Source: Vreelandella boliviensis LC1 (lineage in GTDB: Bacteria > Pseudomonadota > Gammaproteobacteria > Pseudomonadales > Halomonadaceae). From it: 64,000 bases of DNA. The notes below the pieces were generated by a model. That model ran no database searches, was not told the DNA's origin, and worked only from the letters and a program-made list of their open reading frames with translations. Position 1 is the stretch's first letter, and the number at the start of each line of letters is the position of its first letter. The position numbers and the translations under genes were made by a program. This document shows positions 26,881 through 36,137 of the stretch, one piece after another. The DNA lies in NCBI RefSeq assembly GCF_000236035.1, contig NZ_JH393258.1:425172-489171 (forward strand), given 5' to 3'.

Positions 26881-29227
26881 CGTAAGGCTCCTTGGCAGCT
26901 ACTTTGCTGCTATCGGCGGTTTTTGAATCGCTGTTTTCCCCATGACGTAGCTTTAACATGGCAATAACGCCGATCGCGGCGAGCGCTAACACGAACATCT
27001 CACCTAATGTATCCAAGGCACGATAATCGACTAAAATGACGTTGACGATATTGCGGCCATAAGCCAAAGGCGCACTGTTCTCAATCATATAGGTCGAAAT
27101 CGGTTCAAACTGTTGAATGCTCCACGCGGTCATAATCAACAGGCATATCAAGATACCCACCATAGCGGCCACCACGCCGTCGCGTATGCGCTCCAGACTG
27201 GTGGAGAGATTTGAGAAGCGCGGTAGGCGGAACAGCACCAGCACCAGCAAAATGACCGTTAAGGTTTCTACCAGCAGTTGAGTAATCGCCAAATCTGGCG
27301 CACTAAACAGAATAAAAATCAACGCAATAGAGAAACCCATTATCCCGACCGACACCACTGCCCCCAGCCGAGATCGAGAAATGGTCGCAAATAGAGCGCC
27401 CATCACCATACTCCCCACCACGACCACCTCATGAAAACGGACATCCAGGTCAAAGGCGAACTGCGGTGAGTGGCGCAGCAGAATTGAATTACCGATGAGT
27501 GCGATAAGCGTGATTAACATCACCAGGATGTAGTTGCGCATATAACCGTTTTGCAGTAGCCGTGTTTGCCACTCTGAGAAGCGCACAATGCCATTCATTA
27601 TGCTTTCATATCCGGCCTCGGGGCCATGGCGCATCACTGGTGCCAACACAGAAAGCTTGCCACGCACGCTGTCCCAACGCTTAAACAGCAAAAAGCCTAA
27701 GCCAAGGCTAATGATCGACATTATCAACGCGACGTTGATGCCATACCAAAGCGACAGCGCCACCTCTATCGTTTGCCCGGATATCACCGTGGCGGTTGCC
27801 GTTAATAACGCATCGGCACCCAGCACAGCAGGGATCAGGCCCAGCAGAAGTGACCCTAACGCGAGCAGCGCAGGCCCTATTAGCATGCTAAACGGCGCTT
27901 CATGAGGCTCAAGCGGGGTGTGATGACGTTTACCGTAAAAAGGCCGTAACGCCACAATAAAGGCAACGGCGATGGTCAAGATAGAGGCGAGGAAAGCGAA
28001 CAGTACCAGCAGCATTCGGAAGTTATCGGCACCGAGTACTGATTCAAGCATTAACTCCTTACCGATAAAGCCGAGTAGCGGCGGCACACCGGCAAACGAG
28101 AGCGCGGCAACCAAGGCAATGGTGGCGGTGATCGGCATCAGAGAGCGTAGCCCACCCATCTGAGTGACATCTTTAGTGCCGGTTTCATGATCGAGAATGC
28201 CAGCGACCATAAACAGCGCGCCTTTATATAAAGAGTGCGCCAACAGAAAAGTCACAAAGGCGGTCATCGCATACTCAGTACCGATACCCAATAGCATCGT
28301 TAGCGTGCCCAGCGCCATTATGGTCGAGTAGGCCAGTAGCTTTTTGATATTGGTATGGTGAATCGCTAGAAACGCGCCAACCAGCATCGTGGTCGCGCCG
28401 ACCACGGAAAGAATGCCGACCCACATTGCCGTACCGCCCAGCTCTGGGTGTAAGCGCGCCAGCAGATAAATACCCGCTTTCACCATAGTGGCAGAGTGCA
28501 GGTAGGCCGAAACCGGTGTCGGCGCCGCCATGGCATTGGGTAACCAGAAGTGAAACGGAAACTGAGCCGATTTGGTGAAGGCACCCAGCAGCAAACAGAT
28601 CAGCATAGGTGTGTAGAGCGCATGTTCACGCAGGTCGGCCTCCTGGCCCAGAATCTCCGCCAGCGACCAGCTGCCACTGGCTATCCCCAACAGCACCAGC
28701 CCAGCCATTAATGCTAATCCGCCCGCTACGGTAACGAATAAACCCTGCCGCGCTGATTTACGTGCATTAATGTCAGCGTGATTAAAACCAATCAGCAAAT
28801 AGGAGGTAATGCTGGTCAGTTCCCAGAAAATAAATAGCGTAAACAGACCGTCAGCTAACACCAGCCCCAGCATAGACACCATAAAGGCGACTAAGGCGAT
28901 ATGAAATCGAGCAAGATCAGGGTGATCTTTAAGGTAGCCACCGGCATACACCAGCACACAGGCGCCCATAACGGTAATCAACAGCCCAAACAGTAGCGAC
29001 AAACCGTCCAGCAGGAAGGTAAGGCTGATGCCCAGCGAAGGCACCCACTGCCACTCTAAAAGCAGGCTGCCGTTCTCAATGACCTCTGGGGCTTGGAGTG
29101 CCAACCACGCGGCCAGCCCGGTAGGAAACAGGGCCAGCACAAGACTGGTGCGCTGACCAAACCAGCGGTTCAACATTGGCGACAGTGCCGCCAGCACGAA
29201 ACCCATTAAAACGGCGAATTGTATCAA
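26873..29227 (-). CDS. mnhA: Mrp/Mnh Na+/H+ antiporter subunit A
   Basis: From a TTG at 29227 with an ideal AGGAGG 7 bases upstream, the product is about 784 residues; the longer frame to 29341 lacks a ribosome site. The N-terminal two thirds are NuoL-like ([48 protein letters not shown] is split by conserved Lys/His). The C-terminal third adds the DUF4040/MrpB-like domain ([24 protein letters not shown]). It is the first gene of the operon, which expels Na+ in exchange for H+ and fits a halophilic or alkaliphilic life. Confidence 0.94.
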   Translation of the reverse strand: MIQFAVLMGFVLAALSPMLNRWFGQRTSLVLALFPTGLAAWLALQAPEVIENGSLLLEWQWVPSLGISLTFLLDGLSLLFGLLITVMGACVLVYAGGYLKDHPDLARFHIALVAFMVSMLGLVLADGLFTLFIFWELTSITSYLLIGFNHADINARKSARQGLFVTVAGGLALMAGLVLLGIASGSWSLAEILGQEADLREHALYTPMLICLLLGAFTKSAQFPFHFWLPNAMAAPTPVSAYLHSATMVKAGIYLLARLHPELGGTAMWVGILSVVGATTMLVGAFLAIHHTNIKKLLAYSTIMALGTLTMLLGIGTEYAMTAFVTFLLAHSLYKGALFMVAGILDHETGTKDVTQMGGLRSLMPITATIALVAALSFAGVPPLLGFIGKELMLESVLGADNFRMLLVLFAFLASILTIAVAFIVALRPFYGKRHHTPLEPHEAPFSMLIGPALLALGSLLLGLIPAVLGADALLTATATVISGQTIEVALSLWYGINVALIMSIISLGLGFLLFKRWDSVRGKLSVLAPVMRHGPEAGYESIMNGIVRFSEWQTRLLQNGYMRNYILVMLITLIALIGNSILLRHSPQFAFDLDVRFHEVVVVGSMVMGALFATISRSRLGAVVSVGIMGFSIALIFILFSAPDLAITQLLVETLTVILLVLVLFRLPRFSNLSTSLERIRDGVVAAMVGILICLLIMTAWSIQQFEPISTYMIENSAPLAYGRNIVNVILVDYRALDTLGEMFVLALAAIGVIAMLKLRHGENSDSKTADSSKVAAKEPYDG

Positions 29228-29453
29228 GCGAAACCTCCTGAATAACGAAAGGCTCACCATCAGACAGCGGCTAAAGCCCAGGCATCGTGCCTTACCACTG
29301 GCATGCCAGCGTTGAATAATAGTGATTCTAAAGTTGTACACCTTATAACAGTCAGTTTTGGCTGACCAGTCAAACCCTTAAACGCAAACAGCCGCAGGCG
29401 TCTTAATTCGCACTGCGGCTGTTGTGAGCTAGCTTTTACGACAAATAATATGC

Positions 29454-29619
29454 TAGGAGCCTGTCCGACTTAGCACTGATCTACTGCGAATCCCGGTATT
29501 TTGGCCAACTTTATTCGATCGATTTCGTTAAATAGCGCGCTATTCGCCTCAATCGATCGATAAATTTGACTCAATATCCGTGCTTCTCGCGACGATCGGC
29601 CAAGCCGGACAGGCTCCTA
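29454..29619. repeat. TA-flanked inverted-end element, copy B (166 bp, inverted)
   Basis: This copy lies in the opposite orientation to copies A, C and D, in the gap between mnhA and hemH. The ends are TA-GGAGCCTGTCCG and CGGACAGGCTCC-TA. The TAG stop of hemH (29617-29619) is formed by its right end. The remaining part of the 29228-29616 gap, 29228-29453, holds the mnhA upstream region, in which I see no clear promoter. Confidence 0.85.
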
Positions 29620-30696
29620 GGGGGCCGATAGCCATCCTGCTAATTCATTATTGATGACCGCTAACAGTGCCTCAATATGATCATCGCGGTCATTCAGGCA
29701 AGGTATATAGCTGAACGTTTCGCCACCCGCTTCCATAAAGCTATCGCGGATCTCCTCTTCGATCTCTTCCAAGGTTTCGACACAGTCGGAAGAGAAGGCT
29801 GGGGACATAATCGCAATGTGTTTATGCCCCTGCTCGGCGAGTTCCGCCACATGCTTAACAGTTTGCGGGCCGACCCATTTCTCGGGGCCAAACTGCGACT
29901 GGAAAGCGGTATCAACCTCCTCTTTGCTAAAACTAAGCTTCTCGCGGAGCAGCCGCGTGGTTTTCTGGCACTGGCAGTGGTAGGGATCACCCTCCATCAG
30001 GTAGCGCTCAGGAACGCCATGGTAGCTGGCTACCAGCTTAGTTGGCCGGGTTGTGAAACCGTCGTAGGCTTCTTGCACCGAATTGGCCAAGGCCTGAATG
30101 TAGGCGGGATGATCGAAATAAGCGGGCACTGTACGTATATAGGGCTGCCACTTCATTTTCATCAAGGTGCGAAACGCCTGATCATTCGCCGTCGCCGTGG
30201 TGGGTGAACCGTACTGCGGATAGAGCGGGAAAAATACGATTCGCTCGCAGCCTTTCTCTTTTAAGCGTGTCAGCACGCTTTCCGTCGAAGGATTGCCGTA
30301 ACGCATGCAAAAATCGACTTCGACGTCGTCGCCGTAAAGCGCCTTTAAGCGTGCGGTCATTTTTTCTGTCTGGGCACGCGTGGTCGTCAATAGCGGGCTT
30401 TCGTTTTTTTCATTATTCCAGATCCCCCGGTAGGCCTTGCCCGACGAAAACGGACGTTTAGTCAAAATAATCAGCTGTAGCAACGGTTGCCATTTCCAAC
30501 CGGCATAGTCAACCACACGCTTATCAGAAAGAAATTCATTGAGGTAGCGACGCATTGACCAGTAGTCGGTGGCATCCGGGGTTCCCAAGTTCGCTAGCAC
30601 AACGCCCACTTTGGCACGCGGTACCGGCGGATGATCGCTGGGTGCATGGGCCAAGCGGCCCTCGCCCGGCTGATCCTTGACGACATTCTCGGTCAT
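29617..30696 (-). CDS. hemH: Ferrochelatase
   Basis: The 359-residue enzyme inserts Fe2+ into protoporphyrin IX at the end of haem synthesis. The family motifs GVVLANLGTPDA, RRYLNEFLSDKRVVD and the catalytic-His loop ASYHGVPERY are present, with the late motif MSPAFSSDCVETLEEI. The stop TAG lies within the end of the element at 29454-29619. It is divergent from the photolyase gene at 30826. Confidence 0.96.
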   Translation of the reverse strand: MTENVVKDQPGEGRLAHAPSDHPPVPRAKVGVVLANLGTPDATDYWSMRRYLNEFLSDKRVVDYAGWKWQPLLQLIILTKRPFSSGKAYRGIWNNEKNESPLLTTTRAQTEKMTARLKALYGDDVEVDFCMRYGNPSTESVLTRLKEKGCERIVFFPLYPQYGSPTTATANDQAFRTLMKMKWQPYIRTVPAYFDHPAYIQALANSVQEAYDGFTTRPTKLVASYHGVPERYLMEGDPYHCQCQKTTRLLREKLSFSKEEVDTAFQSQFGPEKWVGPQTVKHVAELAEQGHKHIAIMSPAFSSDCVETLEEIEEEIRDSFMEAGGETFSYIPCLNDRDDHIEALLAVINNELAGWLSAP

Positions 30697-30783
30697 TACT
30701 CATGCTCCTGAAAAATAGCGGTGTCACTAAAGCCAATACAGACTAACTAAATGCTACCACTTTTCTGCAAAGTGGCGGCATAA

Positions 30784-30813
30784 AGTTATACTATCGGCAT
30801 TATTTGTATAACT
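30784..30813 (+). promoter_or_regulatory. Inverted repeat in front of the FeS-type photolyase gene
   Basis: AGTTATAC (30784-30791) and GTATAACT (30806-30813) form perfect 8-base arms around 14 bases, ending 12 bases before the ATG at 30826. Read another way it is TATACT-N12-TGTATA, close to the T(G/A)TACA-type boxes seen in front of the Cry-DASH operon. An operator for a light- or stress-responsive regulator is inferred. Confidence 0.45.
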
Positions 30814-30825
30814 ACAGGCCAACTC

Positions 30826-32439
30826 ATGTCCAAGCCTTTGCTTTTGGTGCTCGGCGACCAGCTATCTTTTTCATTAACAACGCTGCAAGACGCGCCCGCT
30901 AATGCGGTCGTCGCCCTGTGCGAAGTTGCCGAAGAAGCGCGCTATGTGCCGCATCATATTCACAAAATCGGCCTCTTTTTGGCAGCCATGCGTCACTTTG
31001 CCCAGTCACTGCGCGAAAAAGGCTTTCAAGTGCACTACAGCGCTCTGGATGACGCGGATAACTGCCACTCCATCATTGAGGAAGCCGAACGCATCGCCCA
31101 ACAGTATGGCTGCGATGAGATACGCGTTGCCCGACCTGGCGAATGGCGGCTGTGGGAGACGATGCAGCAGCGCGAAAACTCAACAACCCCCTGGCGGCTA
31201 CTTGAGGATGAGCGCTTTTTCACCACACCCGATGACTTTACCCAGTGGTCAAGCGGCCGCAAACAGCTGCGTCTCGAGTACTTTTACCGGGAACAGCGCA
31301 AGCGTACCGGGCTCTTAATGGAGGGCAACGAGCCCGTTGGCGGCAAGTGGAATTTTGACCACGACAATCGCCAGCCTATCAAAGCTGCACTGGATTTCCC
31401 TGAGCTACCTCAACATCACCAGGATGCACTCACCCAAGAAGCGCTCAGCGATGCCAAACGCCACTTTAGCGACCATATGGGTTCATTGGCGAACTTTAAC
31501 CTCCCGGTGACACGGCGGCAGGCATTAGTGGATCTAAAACACTTTATGCAGCATGGATTGGCCCAGTTTGGCTGCTATCAGGATGCGATCAGCGATTCGG
31601 CACCCTACCTGTATCACTCTCGGCTCTCAGCCGCGATGAACATCGGCTTGCTGTCGCCCCATGAAGTCTGCGCAGCCGCCGAGCAGCGCTACTATGACGG
31701 CGATGTGCCGATCAACGCCGTCGAAGGGTTTATCCGCCAAATCCTTGGCTGGCGCGAGTACGTGCGAGGGCTCTACTGGACACAAATGCCCAGCTACAAA
31801 AGCGCTAATCAGCTAGGTTTTGAGCGCAATCTACCGACGTTTTACTGGGACGCGGACACCGATATGCGCTGCCTACAGCGTGCTATTCAGATGACCATCG
31901 ACAATAGCTACGCCCATCATATTCAACGACTGATGGTCACGGGCAATTTCGCCCTACTCTGCGGGGTTAAACCCGAAGCGCTTTGCGACTGGTACTTGGC
32001 GGTTTATGCCGATGCCAGCGAGTGGGTAGAGCTGCCGAATACGCTGGGAATGGTGTTGCATGCCGACGGCGGCTTAATGGGCTCCAAGCCCTACTGCGCC
32101 TCGGGTAAGTATATCGACAAAATGTCCGATCATTGTCAGCACTGCCGTTATTCTCCCAAGCAGGTCACTGGCCCCAAGGCCTGCCCTTTTAACAGTCTTT
32201 ACTGGCACTTCCTTGAAACCAACGCTGAGCGCCTGAATAAGAATCCGCGCATGAAGCTGATTTACGGCTCGCTGAACCGCATGACCGATGAGAAGCGTGA
32301 GGCTATCCGCCAACAGGCTGAGCACTTTTTGGATCAACTGGAAACATCGCCTGGCTACGGGCAACTCTGCCACACAGCAGGCTATGCGAATACCACAAGC
32401 GATACCAATACGATCGATACCGATAAGGAGCCACAATGA
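30826..32439 (+). CDS. FeS-containing prokaryotic (6-4)-type photolyase/cryptochrome (FeS-BCP)
   Basis: The 537-residue protein starts LLLVLGDQLSFSLTTLQDA and carries the four FeS-cluster cysteines of the FeS-BCP/CryPro group: Cys349 (MRCLQR), Cys437 and Cys440 (HCQHC) and Cys453 (KACPFN). Spacing is the same as in Agrobacterium PhrB. WREYVRGLYW and LMVTGNFALLCG are FAD-domain motifs. Members repair (6-4) photoproducts with blue light. It overlaps the DCC-family gene by 4 bases. Confidence 0.93.
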   Translation: MSKPLLLVLGDQLSFSLTTLQDAPANAVVALCEVAEEARYVPHHIHKIGLFLAAMRHFAQSLREKGFQVHYSALDDADNCHSIIEEAERIAQQYGCDEIRVARPGEWRLWETMQQRENSTTPWRLLEDERFFTTPDDFTQWSSGRKQLRLEYFYREQRKRTGLLMEGNEPVGGKWNFDHDNRQPIKAALDFPELPQHHQDALTQEALSDAKRHFSDHMGSLANFNLPVTRRQALVDLKHFMQHGLAQFGCYQDAISDSAPYLYHSRLSAAMNIGLLSPHEVCAAAEQRYYDGDVPINAVEGFIRQILGWREYVRGLYWTQMPSYKSANQLGFERNLPTFYWDADTDMRCLQRAIQMTIDNSYAHHIQRLMVTGNFALLCGVKPEALCDWYLAVYADASEWVELPNTLGMVLHADGGLMGSKPYCASGKYIDKMSDHCQHCRYSPKQVTGPKACPFNSLYWHFLETNAERLNKNPRMKLIYGSLNRMTDEKREAIRQQAEHFLDQLETSPGYGQLCHTAGYANTTSDTNTIDTDKEPQ

Positions 32440-32840
32440 GCCGCTACAGACCTCTGTACGCGTCAACGCCGGTCACGCTGTTTCACGATGGTCACTGCCC
32501 CTTCTGTCAGCAGGAAGTCGCGTGGCTGGAAAAGCATCGCCATCGGGAACACATCGCGCTAGTGGATATTCAGGCCAGTGACTTTAACGCCCAGGAGTAT
32601 GGACATGAATTTAATGCCATGATGGGGCAATTGCACCTGCGTGATAGCCAAGGGAAGTGGTACGTCGGGATGGATGCCAGCCGTGCCCTCTATGCAGTGT
32701 TGGGCTACCGGCGGCTGGTGAAGCTATCGTGCTTACCGGGTTTATACGGCGTAATGAACGCCGGTTATCGATTTTTTGCCCGTCGCCGGATACGGCTTGG
32801 GCGGTGGTGGGAAAAGCATCAGGCTAAACGCAGTAAATAA
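32436..32840 (+). CDS. DCC-family (DUF393) thiol-disulfide oxidoreductase-like protein
   Basis: This 134-residue protein has the family signature LFHDGHCPFCQQEVAWLEKH near the N-terminus, with the redox-type pair CPFC. It overlaps the photolyase by ATGA, so the two are co-translated. DCC proteins are often linked to photolyase genes; the reaction is not known. Confidence 0.9.
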   Translation: MSRYRPLYASTPVTLFHDGHCPFCQQEVAWLEKHRHREHIALVDIQASDFNAQEYGHEFNAMMGQLHLRDSQGKWYVGMDASRALYAVLGYRRLVKLSCLPGLYGVMNAGYRFFARRRIRLGRWWEKHQAKRSK

Positions 32841-32859
32841 ACGCTAATGAGCTGGTTGA

Positions 32860-33162
32860 TCAAAAGACTAACGGCATACGCGATGTAAGCGGCTCACTGT
32901 AGTGCGCATCGCGACCGATCACTTCATCGTGTGGCACGTGCTGTACTAAGTAAGCGCGATGAATTCCGGCCCGCTTAAGCTCCATATAAGCATCGTCCAG
33001 CGAGCGAAATAGTATCGGCTTGGCACGTTGCGTCAACATATGGCGCTCGCCTTCAACGTCTTCCAGCTCAACCTGATAAAAACGGCTGCCCGCATGGGTA
33101 ATGACGCGAATTTCAAAGTTGTCGTGACTGGCGACAAACTGCTTAAGATCCTTCAGTTCCAT
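32860..33162 (-). CDS. DUF6482-like hypothetical protein
   Basis: The 100-residue soluble protein starts MELKDLKQFVASHDNFEIRV and contains FRSLDDAYMELKRAGIHRAYLVQ. I recall similar proteins in Halomonas and Pseudomonas under DUF6482; no function is known. AGGAGG stands upstream of the ATG. It is convergent with the DCC gene. Confidence 0.75.
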   Translation of the reverse strand: MELKDLKQFVASHDNFEIRVITHAGSRFYQVELEDVEGERHMLTQRAKPILFRSLDDAYMELKRAGIHRAYLVQHVPHDEVIGRDAHYSEPLTSRMPLVF

Positions 33163-33347
33163 GGTTCCCTCCTATTATTTGGCTATTTCAGGCGATATAT
33201 CATCAGGGCACAGCATGACTGCCCCCGATGACACTTCTGTTGCCTGATTATTGCAATGTAATGACAATAAGCAATAACTAGACATTAATAGCTAGGAGGT
33301 CAATAGTGCAAGAGAGTTCCTGACCGTAAGGTCAAGACATCAATCGG

Positions 33348-33641
33348 TCATTGATATTCAGAGGGGTCGATGGCTTTACCAAGCGAATTGCGGTCAATCC
33401 AGTTTCCGCCTTTAGTCTCTTTATAGCGGAACACGACCTTGTCTCCCACCGTGACGGGTAATTCGCCGTCTTCGGTCTGGTAGCTATATTTCTCGCCTGC
33501 CACAACCAAATGGTAACGATAGAGGTCTGGCATACCCAACCACTCTTTGAAAGGGCCTTCTCGCTCTATCGCCTCTAGTTCCCCGCGACCTTCTAACTTA
33601 GGAAGACGCTGCCGGTTCCCGCGCCGAAATCCACCTGCCAT
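33348..33641 (-). CDS. Hypothetical small basic/beta-rich protein
   Basis: The 97-residue protein starts with a basic stretch (GGFRRGNRQRLPKL), followed by alternating charged and hydrophobic strands (YRYHLVVAGEKYSYQ, VTVGDKVVFRYKET) that suggest a small beta-barrel. I do not recognise the family. No signal or membrane segment is visible. The length and good codon use suggest a real gene. Confidence 0.65.
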   Translation of the reverse strand: MAGGFRRGNRQRLPKLEGRGELEAIEREGPFKEWLGMPDLYRYHLVVAGEKYSYQTEDGELPVTVGDKVVFRYKETKGGNWIDRNSLGKAIDPSEYQ

Positions 33642-33759
33642 TTGCTGCTCCCGTTTTTACCTATCGATTTTACCTATCGTGGGTGGGGCATTATACGAAC
33701 TCGCTCCCCATCCTCAAGTGACTCATCACTAAGCTATCTATAAAAGCGGTCTTTACGAA

Positions 33760-35148
33760 CTAGTCGCCAAAGGCTTGACCGTAGCTATCCGGGGCCAAAT
33801 CCTCAAAGCGGGTATATTTGCCGATAAACGCCATATGCACCGTGCCGATAGGGCCATTACGCTGCTTACCGATAATTAACTCAGCAATACCCTGATTGTC
33901 GGGATTATCTGGATTATAGACTTCATCGCGATAAACGAAGGCAATGACGTCCGCATCCTGCTCAATCGCTCCAGATTCCCTAAGATCCGACATGACCGGA
34001 CGCTTGTTGGGACGCTGCTCCAAGGAGCGGTTCAACTGGGAAAGCGCCACTACGGGGCAATTAAACTCTTTCGCCAGCCCCTTCAAGGAGCGTGAAATCT
34101 CGGAGATCTCTCCGGTACGGTTTTCACTAAAGCCAGGGATCTGCATCAACTGAAGATAATCGATCATCACCAGCGCGATATTGCCATGTTCACGCACCAC
34201 ACGGCGCAACCTAGAACGCATCTCATTAGGCGATAAGGCTGCGGTGTCGTCGATAAACAGCTGCTTGTCTTTTAGCAGATTGACAGCGGAGGTTAAGCGC
34301 GGCCAATCCTCATCCTCCAATTGACCGGTACGCACGCGTGTTTGATCAATCCTGCCCAGCGACGACAACATCCTCAGCATTAGCGATTCTGCGGGCATCT
34401 CCATTGAGAACACCATGACAGGCTTGTCGCTGGAAATAACCGCATGCTCAACTAAATTCATGGCGAAGGTGGTTTTACCCATTGAGGGACGCCCTGCAAT
34501 AACCACCATATCCGAAGGCTGTAAACCGGTTGTCATTTCATCCAGGTCACGAAAGCCGGTCGAAAGCCCAGTCATCTCACCTTTAAGGTTAAACAACTCA
34601 TCAATACGATCAACAGCTTTGGTCAATAGATCACTCATGCCGATAGGGCCACCCGTTTTGGGACGCTCCTCGGCAATTTGGAATACCAGCCGCTCGGCTT
34701 CGTTGAGCAATTCATCAGCCGGGCGTCCCTGGGGGGTAAAGGCACTATCGGCAATTTGATTAGCGGCACGGATCAGCTTACGCAGCGTTGCCCGCTCACG
34801 CACGATATCAGCGTAGGCGCGAATATTGCTGGCAGAGGGTGTGTTACGGGCGAGTTCAGCCAGAAACGCCAGGCCGCCTACCGTATCCAAATGATCACGC
34901 GCTTCTAGCGCTTCGGAAAGTGTCACCACATCTAGTGGCTGACCGGCTTCAGCCAGATGAATCATCACGTTAAACACCAAACGGTGCTCATAGCGGTAGA
35001 AATCATCAGCGACTAACCGCTCTGAGACGTTATCCCAGGCCTGATTGTCTAGCATGAGCCCGCCGAGTACCGATTGCTCTGCCTCCAACGAATGCGGCGG
35101 CAGTTTTAACGCTGCCGTTTCTTTATCAGCAGAAGGCTGGTCCTGCAT
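33760..35148 (-). CDS. dnaB: Replicative DNA helicase
   Basis: The 462-residue hexameric 5'-3' helicase of the replisome has the N-terminal DnaB domain (PHSLEAEQSVLGGLMLD) and RecA-like C-terminal domain with Walker A GRPSMGKTT, Walker B LVMIDYLQLM and the motif LSQLNRSLEQRPNKRP. AAGGAG precedes the ATG. No intein is present. It lies downstream of the rplI cluster as in many gammaproteobacteria. Confidence 0.97.
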   Translation of the reverse strand: MQDQPSADKETAALKLPPHSLEAEQSVLGGLMLDNQAWDNVSERLVADDFYRYEHRLVFNVMIHLAEAGQPLDVVTLSEALEARDHLDTVGGLAFLAELARNTPSASNIRAYADIVRERATLRKLIRAANQIADSAFTPQGRPADELLNEAERLVFQIAEERPKTGGPIGMSDLLTKAVDRIDELFNLKGEMTGLSTGFRDLDEMTTGLQPSDMVVIAGRPSMGKTTFAMNLVEHAVISSDKPVMVFSMEMPAESLMLRMLSSLGRIDQTRVRTGQLEDEDWPRLTSAVNLLKDKQLFIDDTAALSPNEMRSRLRRVVREHGNIALVMIDYLQLMQIPGFSENRTGEISEISRSLKGLAKEFNCPVVALSQLNRSLEQRPNKRPVMSDLRESGAIEQDADVIAFVYRDEVYNPDNPDNQGIAELIIGKQRNGPIGTVHMAFIGKYTRFEDLAPDSYGQAFGD

Positions 35149-35297
35149 AGCGAACTCCTTTAAACACTACTGCGTAGCCGGTGAAGATGCTTATCTTAGC
35201 CGCCGACATACAGCGCGACTACCAGCATGATGAAGACATTGTCTTAAAATACCCAGCTGGGATGAACTAGATAATTTAGGCAACACCCGGAAACAGC

Positions 35298-35566
35298 TAG
35301 GGCCTGTTGACGTTTCATCGCGAACCGCGTTGCACCACAAAGCGCGCCAGGCAAGGCGCAAAACGCAGGGAAGGGTGGTTCCCTTTTCAAGTTTTGCAAC
35401 GCCGCATGGCGCGCTTTGTGGTGCAACCCGAAGGGCTGGGCCCGTTTTTACCCGCGGCGGCGTTAGTCGTCGTTCATTTGGAATAACCAAACCTCTCTCC
35501 TCCTGCCTTGCCGCGAATAAAAACGGGCTCCAGCGCGGCCGTGAGTGAAACGTCAACAGGCCCTAA
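35298..35566. repeat. 269-bp TA-flanked element with 20-bp inverted ends
   Basis: The ends TAGGGCCTGTTGACGTTTCA (35298-35317) and its exact complement (35547-35566) include an outer TA. Inside is a second 19-bp perfect inverted repeat (35330-35348 and 35408-35426; TTGCACCACAAAGCGCGCC). No transposase is encoded. It fits a miniature inverted-repeat element with TA target duplication. A solo end is at 14046-14082. It fills most of the 35149-35675 gap. Confidence 0.85.
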
Positions 35567-35579
35567 TACCAGAAAAACA

Positions 35580-35608
35580 AAAGGCGCGGGAAAATACCCG
35601 CGCCTTTT
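35580..35608 (-). terminator. Terminator of the rpsF-rplI cluster
   Basis: A perfect 11-bp stem (AAAGGCGCGGG with CCCGCGCCTTT) with a 6-base loop lies 68 bases beyond the rplI stop; on the minus strand it is followed by TTTTGTTTTT. Confidence 0.88.
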
Positions 35609-35675
35609 GAGGCAGCTATATTAGCTACAGCTAGTGACCACTTTACGTCGTTACTAACTTAATTACTCTCTACAA

Positions 35676-36122
35676 TTACTCTGCAACTACCACGACGCGT
35701 ACAACAGCATCCACTTCAGCGTGCAAGTGAAGGGTGATGTCGTATTCGCCGGTTTGGCGAATCGGGCCAGTCGGCATACGGACTTCGCTCTTGACAACAT
35801 CGATGCCAGCAGAGGAAATCGCGTCGGCCAGGTCACGCGGACCGATAGAACCAAACAGTTTGCCTTCATCGCCTGCTTTGGAAACCAAAGACAGCTCAAT
35901 GTCGTTTAGCTGCTCTGCGCGCGTTTCGGCTTCTACCTTACGCTCAGCGGCTTGCGCTTCGAGCTCAGCACGCTGTGCTTCAAACGCTTCGATATTATCT
36001 TTGGTGGCCGGTACGGCTAAACCGTAAGGCACCAAGTAGTTACGACCATAACCAGGCTTCACGGTGACCTTGTCACCCAGGCCGCCCAGCTTACCAATGT
36101 TGTCGAGCAGAATGACTTCCAT
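35676..36122 (-). CDS. rplI: 50S ribosomal protein L9
   Basis: The 148-residue protein starts [32 protein letters not shown], the L9 signature, and has the long central helix and C-terminal domain at usual length. It is last in the leftward rpsF-rpsR-DUF2232-rplI cluster. Confidence 0.98.
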   Translation of the reverse strand: MEVILLDNIGKLGGLGDKVTVKPGYGRNYLVPYGLAVPATKDNIEAFEAQRAELEAQAAERKVEAETRAEQLNDIELSLVSKAGDEGKLFGSIGPRDLADAISSAGIDVVKSEVRMPTGPIRQTGEYDITLHLHAEVDAVVRVVVVAE

Positions 36123-36137
36123 CTCGTAAACCTCTTG

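Noticed and set aside
33306..33323. Five-codon mini-frame (GTG to TGA) behind a perfect AGGAGG at 33294-33299
   Set aside because: It is too short to support as a gene and no regulated gene follows on that strand.
35330..35426. Internal inverted repeat of the 269-bp element as the dnaB promoter operator
   Set aside because: It lies inside a bounded repeat element and more than 180 bases upstream of the dnaB start without promoter boxes.
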